Of a DNA stretch of 64,000 bases, positions 7,583-17,926 are shown piece by piece. The position numbers and the translations under genes are program-made. Every line of letters starts with the position of its first letter. Within the stretch, counting starts at the first letter, position 1. The notes beneath the pieces were generated by a model. That model searched no databases. It saw only the letters and a list, made by a program, of their open reading frames with translations, and was not told where the DNA came from. Source of the DNA: Chitinophagaceae bacterium PMP191F (GTDB lineage: Bacteria > Bacteroidota > Bacteroidia > Chitinophagales > Chitinophagaceae); contig LGYU01000019.1 in NCBI GenBank assembly GCA_001302245.1, forward strand, positions 1-64,000, written 5' to 3'.

Positions 7583-10500
7583 ATGCCCACCGTTGTAAAA
7601 ACAATTCTTCCATTGTTTGGATTGGCACTTTCATTTTCTGTGCAGGCGCAGGTAGCCCCGCCTGATCCTTATAATGCCAATATCAAAATCAACTATGTAC
7701 GCACCTGGGATGCCACAGCCCCGGAAACAAACGCTGCCACGCTGGTAACACGTCCGCTTAAAGATGTAAAGATGACCACCGTGTATTTTGACGGGCTGGG
7801 CAGAAAAACGCAACAGGTGGCCAGGCAGGGATCATTACCTACCGGCGATTCACCAAAGGACTTAACACAGGCTGTAGTGTATGACGAGTTTGGTCATGAG
7901 CTTTATCAGTATCTGCCGTTTGTGGCCAATACCACCGGCGGTAATACTTCTGTCAGCGATGGTGGTTTTAAGCTCAATCCCTTTCAGCAGCAGGCTGGTT
8001 TTGCTACTGTGCAATTTCCCGGGGAAACTTTCTTTTACGGTAAAACCAATTATGAGCCTTCGCCACTGAATCGCCCGGTGAGCACTTATGCTGCCGGCAA
8101 CAGTTGGGCAGGCAGTGAAGACGCTGTGAATGCCACCGACCGGCATGGTATAGCCATGCATTACCAGGTGAACGCTGTGGAAGATTCTGTGCGCATCTGG
8201 CAGGTAGATGGCAGCGCCGTGAGCAGTACTGCTTCGGTATATGCCGCCGGGGAGTTATTTAAAACCCTGATCGTTGATGAACATACAAAACAGGTTATAG
8301 AGTATAAAGACAAAGAGGGAAAAGTTGTACTGCGCAAAGTACAACTGGCTGCTGCACCCGCGGCCGGACATACCGGCTGGCTCTGCACCTATTACGTATA
8401 CGACGATCTGAATAACCTGCGGTTAGTAGTGCCTCCCAAGGCCACACAGCAATTAATAGCAGGTAGCTGGAACCTTACGGCCACCATCCGTGATGAACTG
8501 TGTTTCCGTTACGAATACGACCAGCGCAACCGCCCCGTGGTAAAGAAAATCCCGGGTGCGGCCGAGGTACGGATGGTATATGATGCGCGTGACCGTATGG
8601 TGTTGTCGCAGGACGGTAACCAGCGTAATCAACAGCAATGGTTGTATACACAGTATGATGGATTGAACCGGGTAGTTGCCGGCGGTGTGCTGACCGATCC
8701 TGCCCATTACAATGATCATAGCTGGCACCGGGAACAGGCGTACAGCAGCACGGTTTATCCTAACCTGTCATCCTACAGTTACGAAACACTTACCAATAGT
8801 TTTTACGATAATTACAATTGGCTGAGCAGCTACAGCACGGGTTTGAGTGCCACGCTGAACACCAGTTACAATACCTATTTTGCAACACCCGACAATAATA
8901 ACTGGCCCTACCCGCAAAGCCTTACGCAGAACAACACTCCCACAGGGCTGGTTACCGGCACACGCATCAGGGTATTGGGAAGCAGTACATGGCTGTATGC
9001 AGTGAGTATCTATGATGACAGATCGAGGGTTATACAGGTGCAATCGACCAACGTTACCGGCGGCAAGGATATCATCACTACACAATACAACTGGAGCGGT
9101 CAGTCTTTATTGACGGTTCAGAAACAGGAAAAAGCCGGCAGTCATACACAATCCATACTGACATTGACAAAATTCACGTACGATGACCTGAACAGGCTGG
9201 TGACCATTGAAAAGAAAGCAGGTCATAGTTTGGTAAATAGCGGCAACTTGCCCGCTAACTGGACTACCATTGCACAACATAGTTATGACGCATTGGGGCA
9301 GTTAAAGACAAAAAAACTGGCACCGGCTTACAATGGAGGCAACGGACTGGAAACACTTACCTACGATTATAACATACGTGGCTGGACACTGGGCATGAAC
9401 CGTGACTTTGTAAAGGATGTAGCCACCGACCGCCATTTTGGGTATGAGCTGGGGTATGATAAAACCGGTACCATCATTACCGGCAGTAACTATAGCGGTG
9501 CACAATACAATGGCAATATTAGCGGCACTGTGTGGAAAAGCAAGGGGGATGGGGAGAAACGCAAATACGATTATACCTACGACGCTGCCAACCGGTTGCT
9601 GGGGGCAGACTTTAACCAGTACACCAGCAGCAGTTTTAATAAAACGGCGGGCGTTAACTTCAGTGTCAAAATGGGCAATGGGGCAGATGCGGATTCTGCG
9701 TATGATGCCAATGGCAATATTCTGCGCATGCAGCAGTGGGGCCTGACGGGAGTGACCAGCAGCCAGGTGGATGATCTGCGTTATACGTATTACGATGGTG
9801 GCAACAAACTGAAAAATGTAATTGATGGCGTGAATGAACCCACCACCACGCTGGGCGACTTCCGCAGTTCCTCTGCCTATATGACAGCTTTGGGAGGCAC
9901 AAAAACAACCAGTGCAGCAGACTACAGCTATGATGATAATGGCAACCTGAAAAAAGACCTGAACAAAGATATTACGGATGATACTTATGACGCCATTGAG
10001 TATAATTTGCTGAATTTACCTGCTAAACTGCGTGTAAAAAATAAAGGCACGATAGAGTATGTGTATGATGCTGCGGGTAATAAATTAAAGAAGATCATTA
10101 AAGAAACCGGTCATCCGGATAAAACGATCCTGTACCTGGGCGGTGGGGTGTATGAGAACGATACGCTGCAGCTGCTGGCGCATGAGGAAGGCCGTATAAG
10201 ACTGGAAGGTGATACGGCACTGTACTATGATTATTTTATCAAAGATCACCTGGGCAATGTACGCGCGGTACTGACCACGCAAACTGATCCGGAAAACAGT
10301 TATTACGCCACGATGGAAACAGCGCGGCAGGATGTGGAAACCCGGTTGTTCAGCCAGGTAACAGAAACGGTTGACAATAAACCGGGTGGTTTTGACAGTG
10401 ACAACGGCAATACCAAAGTGAGCAGGCTGTACAATGCTTCCGGTGATGACAGACGGATAGGGCCGGGTGTGGTATTGAAAGTGATGGCAGGTGATAAGTT

Positions 10501-11872
10501 TAAGACCGGCGTAAAAGGCTGGTACCTGCCGGGAAGCACCAATACCAATACTTTACCGGGTGCGGGCGGCCTGGTAACGGCTTTAGTCAATATCTTTACG
10601 GGTGGTCTGCCTGCGGGTGCAGGCAAGGAGGCCGCGCTCAGTACCAGTGGCAGTGCTGCGCTGGGTGGTTCACTGCTGGATTTTATGAATGGTGAAAACA
10701 GTACTCCGGGCAGCAGGCCCAAAGCATACCTGAACTGGATGGTGCTGGATGCAGAACAGTTCAAACTGGTAGCGGGCAATTACGGGGCAGTACAGGTTCC
10801 GGAAATTACGGGTACTATGGAGAAACAGGCCATGACAGCGAATGGCAGTGCGGATATTGAGATCAAAAAGAATGGTTACCTGTACGTATATGTCAGCAAT
10901 GAAAGCCAGGGCAATGTATATTTTGATGATCTTGTTGTTAGCCATACCAAAGGCGACCTGCTGGAGGAAACGCATTATTATCCCTTCGGGTTGGTAATGG
11001 CGGGTATCAGTACCAAAGCATTCGGTAAACTGGAGAATAATTACCGTTACAATGAAAAGGAACAACAGCACAAAGAGTTCAGTGATGGCAACGGCCTGGA
11101 GTTGTATGATTTTGGGGCAAGGATGCAAGACCCGCAGATTGGGAGGTGGCATGTACTCGATCCACTGGCAGAACAAATGCGTCGATTTTCACCTTACAAT
11201 TACGCATTTGATAATCCTATAAGGTTTATAGATATTGATGGTATGGCGCCTACAGATATTGGGATTGTAGGAGATAAAGAATTTAGGGAAAAAGCTTTTA
11301 ATGATTTGCAAAAACTATCGTCTACTCAGTTAGTACTTCTTGAAACAGGGCAAGTCATTGAGGCAAGTAAGGTTACTAAAGATGATAAAGTGGAATTTAC
11401 CGGAAAGGTTGAAGTTGTATATGATAAAGATGGAAATCCAATGAGTAAGATGAATGGAACGGACTTAGTCAGCGCCCTTATAGAAACTCCTAAAAACATA
11501 GTTATAACAGAAACCAATGAAGATCATCATACCACGCCCGAGGATGCCGAAATGGCTCAAAATGGAAAAGGCTCCGGCTCTACGGTATATTATAATCCTT
11601 ACAATCGTAATGATGGCAAAGTTGGAACTCCCATTCCTGTTATTAATGTTGATGGCTCTGTAGGGGCTGCGGCTTTCGTCTTTTTAGCGCATGAATTATT
11701 TCATTCTCTTGATATGCAGGCTGGAATAAACGATAAAAATGTTCCTAAGGATATCATTGATCCTGACACCAAAAGTAAACAAGTATTATCTACCGGAGAA
11801 ATTAAGGCGCGTGTTCAAGAGAATAAAATCAGGAATGAACACAACATTATTAAAAGAAAATTGCCCTATTAA
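7583..11872 (+). CDS. RHS-repeat polymorphic toxin with metallopeptidase tip
   Basis: The 1429-residue protein begins with a signal peptide ([13 protein letters not shown]) and a DUF6443-like N-terminal domain common in Bacteroidota RHS proteins. A long series of YD/RHS repeats follows ([18 protein letters not shown] and similar, about residues 260-900). The RHS-associated core ends near residues 1150-1210 with [11 protein letters not shown], then [20 protein letters not shown] and [15 protein letters not shown]. After this conserved junction the last 210 residues are a variable tip containing AHELFHSL, with the zinc motif HELFH at 1370-1374, as in M91-type (NleD-like) effector peptidases. 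RHS shells enclose and deliver such toxins. The gene that follows after 12 bp is the likely immunity gene. Confidence 0.9.
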   Translation: MPTVVKTILPLFGLALSFSVQAQVAPPDPYNANIKINYVRTWDATAPETNAATLVTRPLKDVKMTTVYFDGLGRKTQQVARQGSLPTGDSPKDLTQAVVYDEFGHELYQYLPFVANTTGGNTSVSDGGFKLNPFQQQAGFATVQFPGETFFYGKTNYEPSPLNRPVSTYAAGNSWAGSEDAVNATDRHGIAMHYQVNAVEDSVRIWQVDGSAVSSTASVYAAGELFKTLIVDEHTKQVIEYKDKEGKVVLRKVQLAAAPAAGHTGWLCTYYVYDDLNNLRLVVPPKATQQLIAGSWNLTATIRDELCFRYEYDQRNRPVVKKIPGAAEVRMVYDARDRMVLSQDGNQRNQQQWLYTQYDGLNRVVAGGVLTDPAHYNDHSWHREQAYSSTVYPNLSSYSYETLTNSFYDNYNWLSSYSTGLSATLNTSYNTYFATPDNNNWPYPQSLTQNNTPTGLVTGTRIRVLGSSTWLYAVSIYDDRSRVIQVQSTNVTGGKDIITTQYNWSGQSLLTVQKQEKAGSHTQSILTLTKFTYDDLNRLVTIEKKAGHSLVNSGNLPANWTTIAQHSYDALGQLKTKKLAPAYNGGNGLETLTYDYNIRGWTLGMNRDFVKDVATDRHFGYELGYDKTGTIITGSNYSGAQYNGNISGTVWKSKGDGEKRKYDYTYDAANRLLGADFNQYTSSSFNKTAGVNFSVKMGNGADADSAYDANGNILRMQQWGLTGVTSSQVDDLRYTYYDGGNKLKNVIDGVNEPTTTLGDFRSSSAYMTALGGTKTTSAADYSYDDNGNLKKDLNKDITDDTYDAIEYNLLNLPAKLRVKNKGTIEYVYDAAGNKLKKIIKETGHPDKTILYLGGGVYENDTLQLLAHEEGRIRLEGDTALYYDYFIKDHLGNVRAVLTTQTDPENSYYATMETARQDVETRLFSQVTETVDNKPGGFDSDNGNTKVSRLYNASGDDRRIGPGVVLKVMAGDKFKTGVKGWYLPGSTNTNTLPGAGGLVTALVNIFTGGLPAGAGKEAALSTSGSAALGGSLLDFMNGENSTPGSRPKAYLNWMVLDAEQFKLVAGNYGAVQVPEITGTMEKQAMTANGSADIEIKKNGYLYVYVSNESQGNVYFDDLVVSHTKGDLLEETHYYPFGLVMAGISTKAFGKLENNYRYNEKEQQHKEFSDGNGLELYDFGARMQDPQIGRWHVLDPLAEQMRRFSPYNYAFDNPIRFIDIDGMAPTDIGIVGDKEFREKAFNDLQKLSSTQLVLLETGQVIEASKVTKDDKVEFTGKVEVVYDKDGNPMSKMNGTDLVSALIETPKNIVITETNEDHHTTPEDAEMAQNGKGSGSTVYYNPYNRNDGKVGTPIPVINVDGSVGAAAFVFLAHELFHSLDMQAGINDKNVPKDIIDPDTKSKQVLSTGEIKARVQENKIRNEHNIIKRKLPY

Positions 11873-11884
11873 AAAAAACTAATT

Positions 11885-12517
11885 ATGATTCAACAACGTG
11901 TCGTATTATTTTTATTGTTTTTTTTCATAGCTATTATTCCAGGAAAGTCTCAATTGATAGACTCTCTTTTTGTGCGCTGGAATAAAGCTACAACAATCTC
12001 CTTAGAGCGTCAGATTGCATCATCAACAGATAGCTTAAAGCGAGTGAGATATGAGAACAGACTTTCTGTCTTTAACGGATATCTAAATATAAAGTCCCTA
12101 TCTGATATTAATACACAATCTGTTCGATATAGCTTTTTACAACATCTGGTTAAAACAGGTAGTAGGAGAAAATTGTCCAGATTCTATATTGTAGAAGCAA
12201 ATCAATCCGGATCTAAATTTGTTTTGAGAAATTTTCTTATCTATTTTACCTCAGCTAATGGCGCACAAATAGAAATGTTTTTAAAAGTTGGTCAGAAATG
12301 GATAAAAGAAAGCCAATGCCAAATAGACAATTTTAAAATCGAAAGCTTGAGGAACTATATTGCTCAGGGATGGAAGGGGTTTAATAACGATGATGTAATA
12401 GTGACTAAATTTTTAAATAAAAAGGTTCAGGAATCTGAATATTTCTTATATAATACTTTATCAGAAACAGGGGTCATTAAGGAGATTTTTCAATGCGATA
12501 AATTTACGAAGTATTAA
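11885..12517 (+). CDS. Putative periplasmic immunity protein for the RHS toxin
   Basis: The 210-residue product starts with a signal peptide (LFLLFFFIAIIPGKSQ) and continues as a soluble mixed alpha/beta protein with no recognised domain. It begins 12 bp after the RHS toxin stop, the normal position of a cognate immunity gene. It shares the AT-rich codon use of the toxin tip rather than that of the RHS shell. This fits the view that tip and immunity gene move as one cassette. A secreted immunity protein would imply that the metallopeptidase acts in the periplasm. The assignment is by position, not by family. Confidence 0.55.
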   Translation: MIQQRVVLFLLFFFIAIIPGKSQLIDSLFVRWNKATTISLERQIASSTDSLKRVRYENRLSVFNGYLNIKSLSDINTQSVRYSFLQHLVKTGSRRKLSRFYIVEANQSGSKFVLRNFLIYFTSANGAQIEMFLKVGQKWIKESQCQIDNFKIESLRNYIAQGWKGFNNDDVIVTKFLNKKVQESEYFLYNTLSETGVIKEIFQCDKFTKY

Positions 12518-12546
12518 GAATCGCTTTTTGTAGAAAAATAAATTTT

Positions 12547-12610
12547 GACTGGCGTGGGGGTTCTTTCAGGACACTCGTGTCTTGTTTATATGCACCCGGT
12601 CTCTGACCGG
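12547..12610 (+). repeat. Cassette-border repeat, copy 1
   Basis: About 64 bp, beginning GACTGGCGTGGGGGTTC and ending TCTCTGACCGG, closely match 15255-15316. The copy contains a small palindrome, GACACTCGTGTC. It lies about 100 bp before a displaced RHS tip fragment. The second copy lies about 70 bp before another. The element thus marks the left border of both displaced cassettes. Confidence 0.7.
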
Positions 12611-12702
12611 TAGGAGCGATAAAACAGGAGCAAGAATGCAAGTCCGTCTCTGAGAGGCAGAGACGGATATTCTTTGACAACCTGAGTGCGAAACACCGCA
12701 GT

Positions 12703-13703
12703 GGTCCCATTACCAGGGAAACGCATTATTATCCGTTCGGTTTGGTGATGGCGGGTATCAGCAATAAGGCTTTTGGTAATTTGGAGAATAAAAGGAAATT
12801 CAATAGCATTGAGGAAACGAAAGAACTGGGCCTTGCCCAGTATGATGCCTACTTCAGAACCTTAGACCCGCAGACAGGCAGATGGTGGCAGATAGACCCC
12901 AAACCCAATGAACTGCTCTCGCCTTATAATGCAATGGCCAACAATCCAATTTCCTATGGTGATCCTATGGGTGATACGACTTGGCTTTACGGCAGAAATG
13001 GAAAGCTCGTTGGCGTTCTTAATGATGGATTGGAAAATCAAGTCCACTTTATGAGTTATAACATGACGGCCAAACCTTTGGACTTCAGTTCCATGAGTAA
13101 AGAGGACGCAACAAAATTGGCAACCGCTTTTCGCGATTTATCAATCGCCTATATAGGTCAAAATACCATCAATGATGCACAAGCCATCGAAAAGGAAGCC
13201 ACTGCTTCAGGTATGGAAATTGCATTTGTAGGAACGGCAGGAAAAAATAAAGAGATAAGATTAACAAAATTGAAAACAGATGGTAATAGCAAAGAGGCAT
13301 CCGTCGATAATATGGATCAGGTAATAGATAATAGTTATTCTAAGGAGCAGCAATCAAATATATTTCTGGTGGGGCATATCCATCATGGAAAACTACCAAC
13401 ACCTGACGAGGTCCTGAGTTTGGTCAGAAATTTGTCGGCAAAGACGCCCGGTTTATGTCGTTAGGAAGACCATCTTCACCACAATATTCAAACAATGGTG
13501 ACTATGGGCCTTATTTATATCGAAATCCTAATGATGCTAAAAGAGGACAATCCGCAGCCTTAATAGTTACTCCTTATGGTTTCACCGTTTATGGCACAGC
13601 GTCTTCCTCCGCGATGAACCCGAACGGAGGGCTTTATTTGAGCGAAAACCGTGTTCAACCAAGTCTTGAAGCATATTTCAGGTACAAACAAATCAAGAAA
13701 TAA
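12703..13703 (+). pseudogene. Displaced RHS tip with frameshifted toxin domain
   Basis: The frame has no proper start (an ATG appears only inside the RHS motif at 12748). Bases 12718-12960 encode a copy of the RHS core end: [20 protein letters not shown], then YDAYFRTLDPQTGRWWQID and AMANNPISYGDPMG. This corresponds to residues about 1130-1215 of the full RHS protein. A different tip of about 220 residues follows. It contains LVGHIHHGKLPTP and, after a frame change at about 13441, LGRPSSPQYSNNGD and AALIVTPYGFTVYG. The H-x-H...S...D layout weakly recalls JAB/DUF4329-type toxins. Losing one A in the GCAAAG run at 13438-13443 explains the shift; restoring it fuses both frames into one. It looks like a silent or decayed toxin cassette. 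Confidence 0.75.
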
Positions 13704-13709
13704 AACATC

Positions 13710-14297
13710 ATGAAAGTATTGGGATATATTTTCTTTATCGGCGCTTTTATTGTTGGCTGCAAAAACAATGAACCGGTTAAGCCTAAAAACGAAAACGGTA
13801 AATTGCTTGTCGTTAAAAACGCCATCATTAAAAAATTCACCCTGCCTTATAATGATAGTGTGTTGACCAACAGTAATAGCCTATTCTTTTATTACACGAA
13901 GTCGTTTGATACAAGTTTCTTAATTCATATTGAAAATATTGATGGCGAATATATTGGCACTTACTATGAAACCCTTCCGAAGTTTCACAGTGACTTAGAG
14001 GGCTATGCCGATGACGATATGACGTTTCTTTTCTTTGACGGGTTTAGCTTCAGGATGGGCAAAAATCAATGGGATAGCGTTAGAAACAAAGCAGCCGAAT
14101 TATTGAAACTCGGCAGTTCTGATAGCTCAAAATTGTGCTTTGATTGCGGCTCCTATTTTTTATCCTATGATACAAGTGCGAGACATGACGACAAAAATAC
14201 TGAAGCCTATTTTAAGGGGTTTGGCGACTACTTAAAATCAACTCTGATTGAAAGAGGGAATAAAATCAAACGAGAATTTGGTAAAGCGTCTAAATAA
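13710..14297 (+). CDS. Putative lipoprotein, possible immunity protein
   Basis: The 195-residue product has a lipoprotein signal peptide (MKVLGYIFFIGAFIVGCKNN; cysteine 17) and a soluble domain with three cysteines near its middle (CFDCG). No family is recognised. It starts six bases after the end of the displaced RHS tip, the position of an immunity gene, and is intact although the toxin frame before it is broken. Retained immunity genes beside decayed toxin tips are common in polymorphic-toxin loci, so this is the likeliest role. An envelope location would again imply a periplasmic target. Confidence 0.5.
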   Translation: MKVLGYIFFIGAFIVGCKNNEPVKPKNENGKLLVVKNAIIKKFTLPYNDSVLTNSNSLFFYYTKSFDTSFLIHIENIDGEYIGTYYETLPKFHSDLEGYADDDMTFLFFDGFSFRMGKNQWDSVRNKAAELLKLGSSDSSKLCFDCGSYFLSYDTSARHDDKNTEAYFKGFGDYLKSTLIERGNKIKREFGKASK

Positions 14298-14433
14298 AGC
14301 GGATAATACATTTATGATCTTTCTTCTAGGACAAGTATCAGTTAGAAGAAAAAGCGGCTTTAAAAGCCTATAACCATTTCTTGATAAGTCTGGATTTCAT
14401 TAAAGATTCAATAAACTCTAAAGCGAGTTAATA

Positions 14434-15225
14434 ATGTTAAACTCAACAGAACTTTGGCCAGTGTTCTTGAAAAATGCTCGGCTTTATCAGGAAAAAGCAG
14501 AGATATTTGTTTCACCAAGAAAAAATAAGCCATATCAAATAATCAGCATTAAAAGAGATGTTGTTAAAATAAAAAGACTATCGGTTAAGGAGAATTCTTT
14601 TGAAACTATTTCCTCTAAAAAATTCAATACAATAATTGGAAGACTTGATGACCAATATCCAAATATCAAAAAAGGTGGTGGATATGAGCATGTTGTAGAG
14701 GAAGCAACAATTGTGGAATTATTACCAATGCTTGACTGGGATTATGACGAAGGAAAGATATTCATTAGAGTTCTGCAGAACATAGATATTCAAGAAGGTA
14801 TTTCAGAAAATCAAAGTGGAGAGAAATATAGTAAAGCCGTAATTAGGAGAGGACAGCAAAAACTTAGAGAAAAACTACTTTATTTATATTCTAAAAAATG
14901 CGCTGTGACAGGCTGTTCTGTTGAAGCTGCCCTTCAAGCATGTCATATTACTCCCTATGTAAAAAGTGAAATATGTTTAGCAGAGGATGCTATTCTGTTA
15001 AGGGCTGATTTACACTCATTATTTGATTCAAATCTTCTGGCAATTAATCCTGAAACCTTTAATGTACATATCCATGCAAGTATCCAAGATAGTGAATACA
15101 TGAACTTTAACAGTACTAGAATTGCAGATCGATGCGATAACGGCCAATTAAAATTATGTGGTTTACAAGTAAGATGGCGCTTATTTACTGAAAATGATGG
15201 AAAGAAGGTATCTCTTTCTTATTAA
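14434..15225 (+). CDS. HNH endonuclease-domain protein
   Basis: The 263-residue protein carries a C-terminal HNH domain of the HNH_2-like type. Its parts are RRGQQKLREKLLYLYSKKCA (138-157), then AVTGCSVEAALQACHITPY with H171, then ILLRADLHSLFDSNLLAI with D192 and H194. The N-terminal 130 residues are unassigned and may recognise DNA or a partner. There is no signal peptide or RHS remnant fused to it, so it may be a stand-alone restriction-like or cargo nuclease captured between RHS fragments. Its AT-rich codon use matches the toxin tips. About 100 bp before it lies a degenerate coding relic (14329-14431). Confidence 0.75.
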   Translation: MLNSTELWPVFLKNARLYQEKAEIFVSPRKNKPYQIISIKRDVVKIKRLSVKENSFETISSKKFNTIIGRLDDQYPNIKKGGGYEHVVEEATIVELLPMLDWDYDEGKIFIRVLQNIDIQEGISENQSGEKYSKAVIRRGQQKLREKLLYLYSKKCAVTGCSVEAALQACHITPYVKSEICLAEDAILLRADLHSLFDSNLLAINPETFNVHIHASIQDSEYMNFNSTRIADRCDNGQLKLCGLQVRWRLFTENDGKKVSLSY

Positions 15226-15254
15226 AAATAATGCTAATCCTCTCTTTTTCCCAA

Positions 15255-15316
15255 ACTGGCGCGGGTGTTCCTTCAGGACACTTGTTTCTTTTTATGTGCA
15301 TCCCGTTTCTGACCGG
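15255..15316 (+). repeat. Cassette-border repeat, copy 2
   Basis: This copy matches 12547-12610, with the shared cores TTCAGGACAC and TCTGACCGG. It is followed by a second displaced RHS fragment and a lipoprotein gene, the same order as at copy 1. Confidence 0.7.
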
Positions 15317-15383
15317 CATGAACAATGAAACAAAGAATAAGTATGCCTGGCTGCTGTGTGAAATAGAGACAAGTATTCTTGAA

Positions 15384-15487
15384 TGGTACCATGGAGAAAC
15401 AGGCATGGCAGCAAATGGGGCGGATATTGAGAACAAAAAGAACAGTAGCCTGTACGTGTGCGTCAGTAATGAAAGCCAGGGTAGTAG
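15384..15487 (+). pseudogene. Short RHS core fragment
   Basis: About 100 bp are homologous to 10813-10915 inside the full RHS gene. Both encode a TMEKQAMxANGxADIE-type segment followed by LYVxVSNESQG. The fragment breaks off just before the next lipoprotein gene. No start codon or toxin tip remains. It shows that a further RHS tip once ended here. Confidence 0.8.
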
Positions 15488-15507
15488 TAAAAGCAGAAAA
15501 TTAATTT

Positions 15508-15930
15508 ATGAGAAGTAATACTGCGTTAATTTCATTATTGGTCGTTTTATTTTATTCATCTTGCAAGCCTGATACAAGGCAATTGGTGATACAGAATGTC
15601 AGTGAGAAAGATTCACTGATCGTCGTAGTTAAAATAAACGATAAGAAAATCAATGACACAGTACTAAAGGCGGTTACAAATATTTCCTACAACATACATC
15701 AATTTGATATTGATAATGATTCCGCAATCGTAGAAGTAATACTGCCTCAATTGGGCATAAGTAAAACAGAAAGCGGAAGTTTGAAAAGAGTAGAAAATAT
15801 ATTTGTAACGATTAAGTCTGTACCAGTTTCATTTATCCCGGTAAAAGGAAATGATTTGCAGACAATCCCTACAAAGCTCGAAATACTGATAAGTTTTGCT
15901 GAAAAACGTTCTGAGAAAAAGGCGTTGTAA
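15508..15930 (+). CDS. Putative lipoprotein, possible orphan immunity protein
   Basis: The 140-residue product has a lipoprotein signal (MRSNTALISLLVVLFYSSCK; cysteine 19) and a beta-rich soluble domain with no recognised family. It follows a short RHS fragment after about 20 bp, so by position it is the remaining immunity gene of a lost RHS tip. The envelope location is the same as for the two other candidates in this locus. Function is inferred only from context. Confidence 0.5.
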   Translation: MRSNTALISLLVVLFYSSCKPDTRQLVIQNVSEKDSLIVVVKINDKKINDTVLKAVTNISYNIHQFDIDNDSAIVEVILPQLGISKTESGSLKRVENIFVTIKSVPVSFIPVKGNDLQTIPTKLEILISFAEKRSEKKAL

Positions 15931-16674
15931 GCCAGGGGTAAGGTGATAAGTTTAAGGATTCGATGGCTCTGATCTTTACGATTATGTCGAGCACTTATAA
16001 AGAATTTAAAGGTCCGCAGCTTTACAAAAGCTGCTAATCTTGAACAGGGCGGGAGATTAAAATAATATTCAAAGAATTATATATGTAACCTGGCTCCGTC
16101 GAAATAAACAAAACCGATTTATTGACTACGATGCTCCGCTAAAAGGCTCACCTTATCAATGGTATGGAGCTTATACTGATAAAGACTATATTTTTTCAGA
16201 TACTTTTCGTATTCATGCTCTTGAGGCAGCTGCAACAACCATTGGTACCTGCAGAAACTGATATCCGGAATAACTGTCATTTATGCAGTGAATAGAAGTG
16301 TATTAGTGATTCAAGAGCCACTGAAAACTCTCCAAACAGTTAAGTCGATCCCGATTTCCAAAGTGTTTGCAATTACAGACCCATTACTACTATTTTTCTG
16401 TCTGCTGATGCAGGTATGAAATTCTTCCATTTACACCTGCATAATACTGATATAAACCCGGCTGTTTGGACTGATAACGGCACAGGTGGCAATAGCGGCA
16501 GCAACGGCAAAGATGGCTTTGTTGGCTAAGTTGGCATAAACGGCACGCACGTTTGGATATGGGGGTTACATCATCGTAGGTTTGTAGTGCAATTGCATAC
16601 ATCATTGATGGGGCTTAACCGGAATGTGCCTTTATAAACATTTCGTTTTTAAGTACATTTTAAAACTTCATTGT
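15931..16674. other. Degenerate region with RHS scrap and Gly-X-Y tract
   Basis: No intact gene is visible. At 15942-15956 the 15-base sequence GGTGATAAGTTTAAG repeats 10490-10504 of the RHS gene. Around 16080-16260 a broken frame (for example NRFIDYDAPLKGSPYQWYGA) shows former coding DNA of unknown origin. At 16479-16550 eight exact 9-bp units, GGC plus six bases, encode Gly-X-Y (GTGGNSGSNGKDGFVG) until an in-frame TAA in the sixth unit. This is a graveyard of truncated genes at the end of the toxin locus. Confidence 0.6.
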
Positions 16675-17322
16675 ATGGGACATTATAAAAAAGGCATACT
16701 GGGCGGTTTTTCCGGCAAAGTAGGCACCGTAGTAGGCAGCAGCTGGAAGGGTATTGAATATATACGCAGTCGCCCTGCTTTTAAAAAAAGCCGCACTTTT
16801 TCTCAGCCTCAGCTGGAACAGCAGGCTAAGTTCAGCCTGGCCGGTAAATTGGTGCGTAGTATGAGTGATCTGCTGAACATCACTTTTAAAGATGCAACCG
16901 GAATGACAGGTGTTAACAGTGCTATGCGTTATAACATCAGCAATGCCGTGGAAGGTACCTATCCCGGCTATACCATCAGTTTTCCCAACGTATCGGTAAG
17001 CAGGGGAGCGTTGCCACTGGCCGAAGGAGCAGGTGCAGAGAACGCTACCGCCTCCATGCCGGGTTATATCAATTTTATATGGAATAATAATTCTGGCGCA
17101 GGCCGTGCAAAGGCTTCAGACAGGGCAGTACTGGTGGCTTATTGTGAATCGTTGCAAACAGCCATCTATTCTACCAACTCCGGTACCAGGAGTACGGGAA
17201 CTGCCTCCCTGCAGGTATCATTGTTTTCCGGAAAAACCGTGCATACCTACCTCTGCTTTATTTCAGATGATGGTAAGGTAGCATCTGACAGTGTATACAC
17301 AGGTGTACTGCTGATACCCTGA
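16675..17322 (+). CDS. DUF6266-family protein
   Basis: From the ATG at 16675 the product has 215 residues and opens with MGHYKKGILGGFSGKVGTVV, the hallmark of DUF6266 proteins in Bacteroidota. The body is beta-rich, with Gly/Ser/Thr-rich segments and no signal peptide. The family's function is not established as far as I know; small size and frequent copies suggest a structural or secreted-structure role. An upstream in-frame start at 16624 would add 17 unrelated residues, so it is rejected. It is followed by a short membrane protein gene and a convergent small gene. Confidence 0.85.
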   Translation: MGHYKKGILGGFSGKVGTVVGSSWKGIEYIRSRPAFKKSRTFSQPQLEQQAKFSLAGKLVRSMSDLLNITFKDATGMTGVNSAMRYNISNAVEGTYPGYTISFPNVSVSRGALPLAEGAGAENATASMPGYINFIWNNNSGAGRAKASDRAVLVAYCESLQTAIYSTNSGTRSTGTASLQVSLFSGKTVHTYLCFISDDGKVASDSVYTGVLLIP

Positions 17323-17448
17323 TACAGGAACATAGTTATATAAACACCCACAGCACGGGGCCGCATGCACCCTGTGCTGTTGTATACTGCCGGTGTTTAC
17401 CACTCATTGTTAATAGTTTCCGGCTACGGGAATATAAAAATAAAAGCA

Positions 17449-17652
17449 ATGAATAACCTGACACTGAATATTAAAACCGGCACGCTGGCAGGTACCTGTA
17501 CTGTTATTATTGCCAATATCACAACGGCCGATCTGGTGAAAACAGCAGTGCTGGCAGCCGTAGGTGCGGTGATCAGTTGCGCGGTATCGCTGCTGGTAAA
17601 GTGGTTGGCGGGCGCCGGCAGAAATGCTTCCGGCAACCGGAAAAAAGAATGA
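17449..17652 (+). CDS. Small membrane protein next to the DUF6266 gene
   Basis: From the ATG at 17449 the protein has 67 residues: a polar N-terminus (MNNLTLNIKTGTLAGTCTVI), then one or two hydrophobic helices (about 20-53, including AAVGAVISCAVSLLVKWLAG) and a basic tail. The shape is holin-like, but no holin family is recognised. The gene lies about 125 bp after the DUF6266 gene, on the same strand, and shares its terminator. Earlier in-frame starts are rejected because the chosen ATG begins the compact protein. Confidence 0.6.
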   Translation: MNNLTLNIKTGTLAGTCTVIIANITTADLVKTAVLAAVGAVISCAVSLLVKWLAGAGRNASGNRKKE

Positions 17653-17681
17653 CACACCGGTTGATGTGTCATTCTTTGAAG

Positions 17682-17714
17682 AGAGCTGTTCCACATACGG
17701 AACGGCTCTTTTTT
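17682..17714 (+). terminator. Intrinsic terminator after the DUF6266 pair
   Basis: AGAGCTGTTCC (17682-17692) pairs with GGAACGGCTCT (17699-17709), with one G-U pair, around a six-base loop, and T709-714 forms the T tract. A second hairpin, GAATGACACA/TGTGTCATTC at 17647-17674, overlaps the stop region just before it. Confidence 0.85.
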
Positions 17715-17926
17715 CAGGTGATGAATGAATAAATTGTTTTTTGGTCAATGCCTGAATAAGTACTGAATTCTTCTACTGTTACCATGGCGTTTTTCTCCTT
17801 GCCAAAAAAGGCTCTTACTTTTTCAAGCAACGCGCGTGACCCACGTTCACTTCTGCCGGTGATCTTCCGGATGTCGGTAGGGTAGATCACTACACGTTTT
17901 TGGGGTTCCTTTTCTGTAGCCATCAT
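17714..17926 (-). CDS. Small conserved HTH-like protein
   Basis: From the ATG at 17926 the product has 70 residues. It contains VVIYPTDIRKITGRSERGSR followed by a helix and then VTVEEFSTYSGIDQKTIYSFI. This type is frequent as a short stand-alone gene in Bacteroidota and looks like a small DNA-binding or adaptor protein with a winged-helix-like segment; no function is established to my knowledge. A TTG seven codons upstream is the only other start. The gene converges on the DUF6266 pair and may belong to the same module. Confidence 0.6.
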   Translation of the reverse strand: MMATEKEPQKRVVIYPTDIRKITGRSERGSRALLEKVRAFFGKEKNAMVTVEEFSTYSGIDQKTIYSFIT

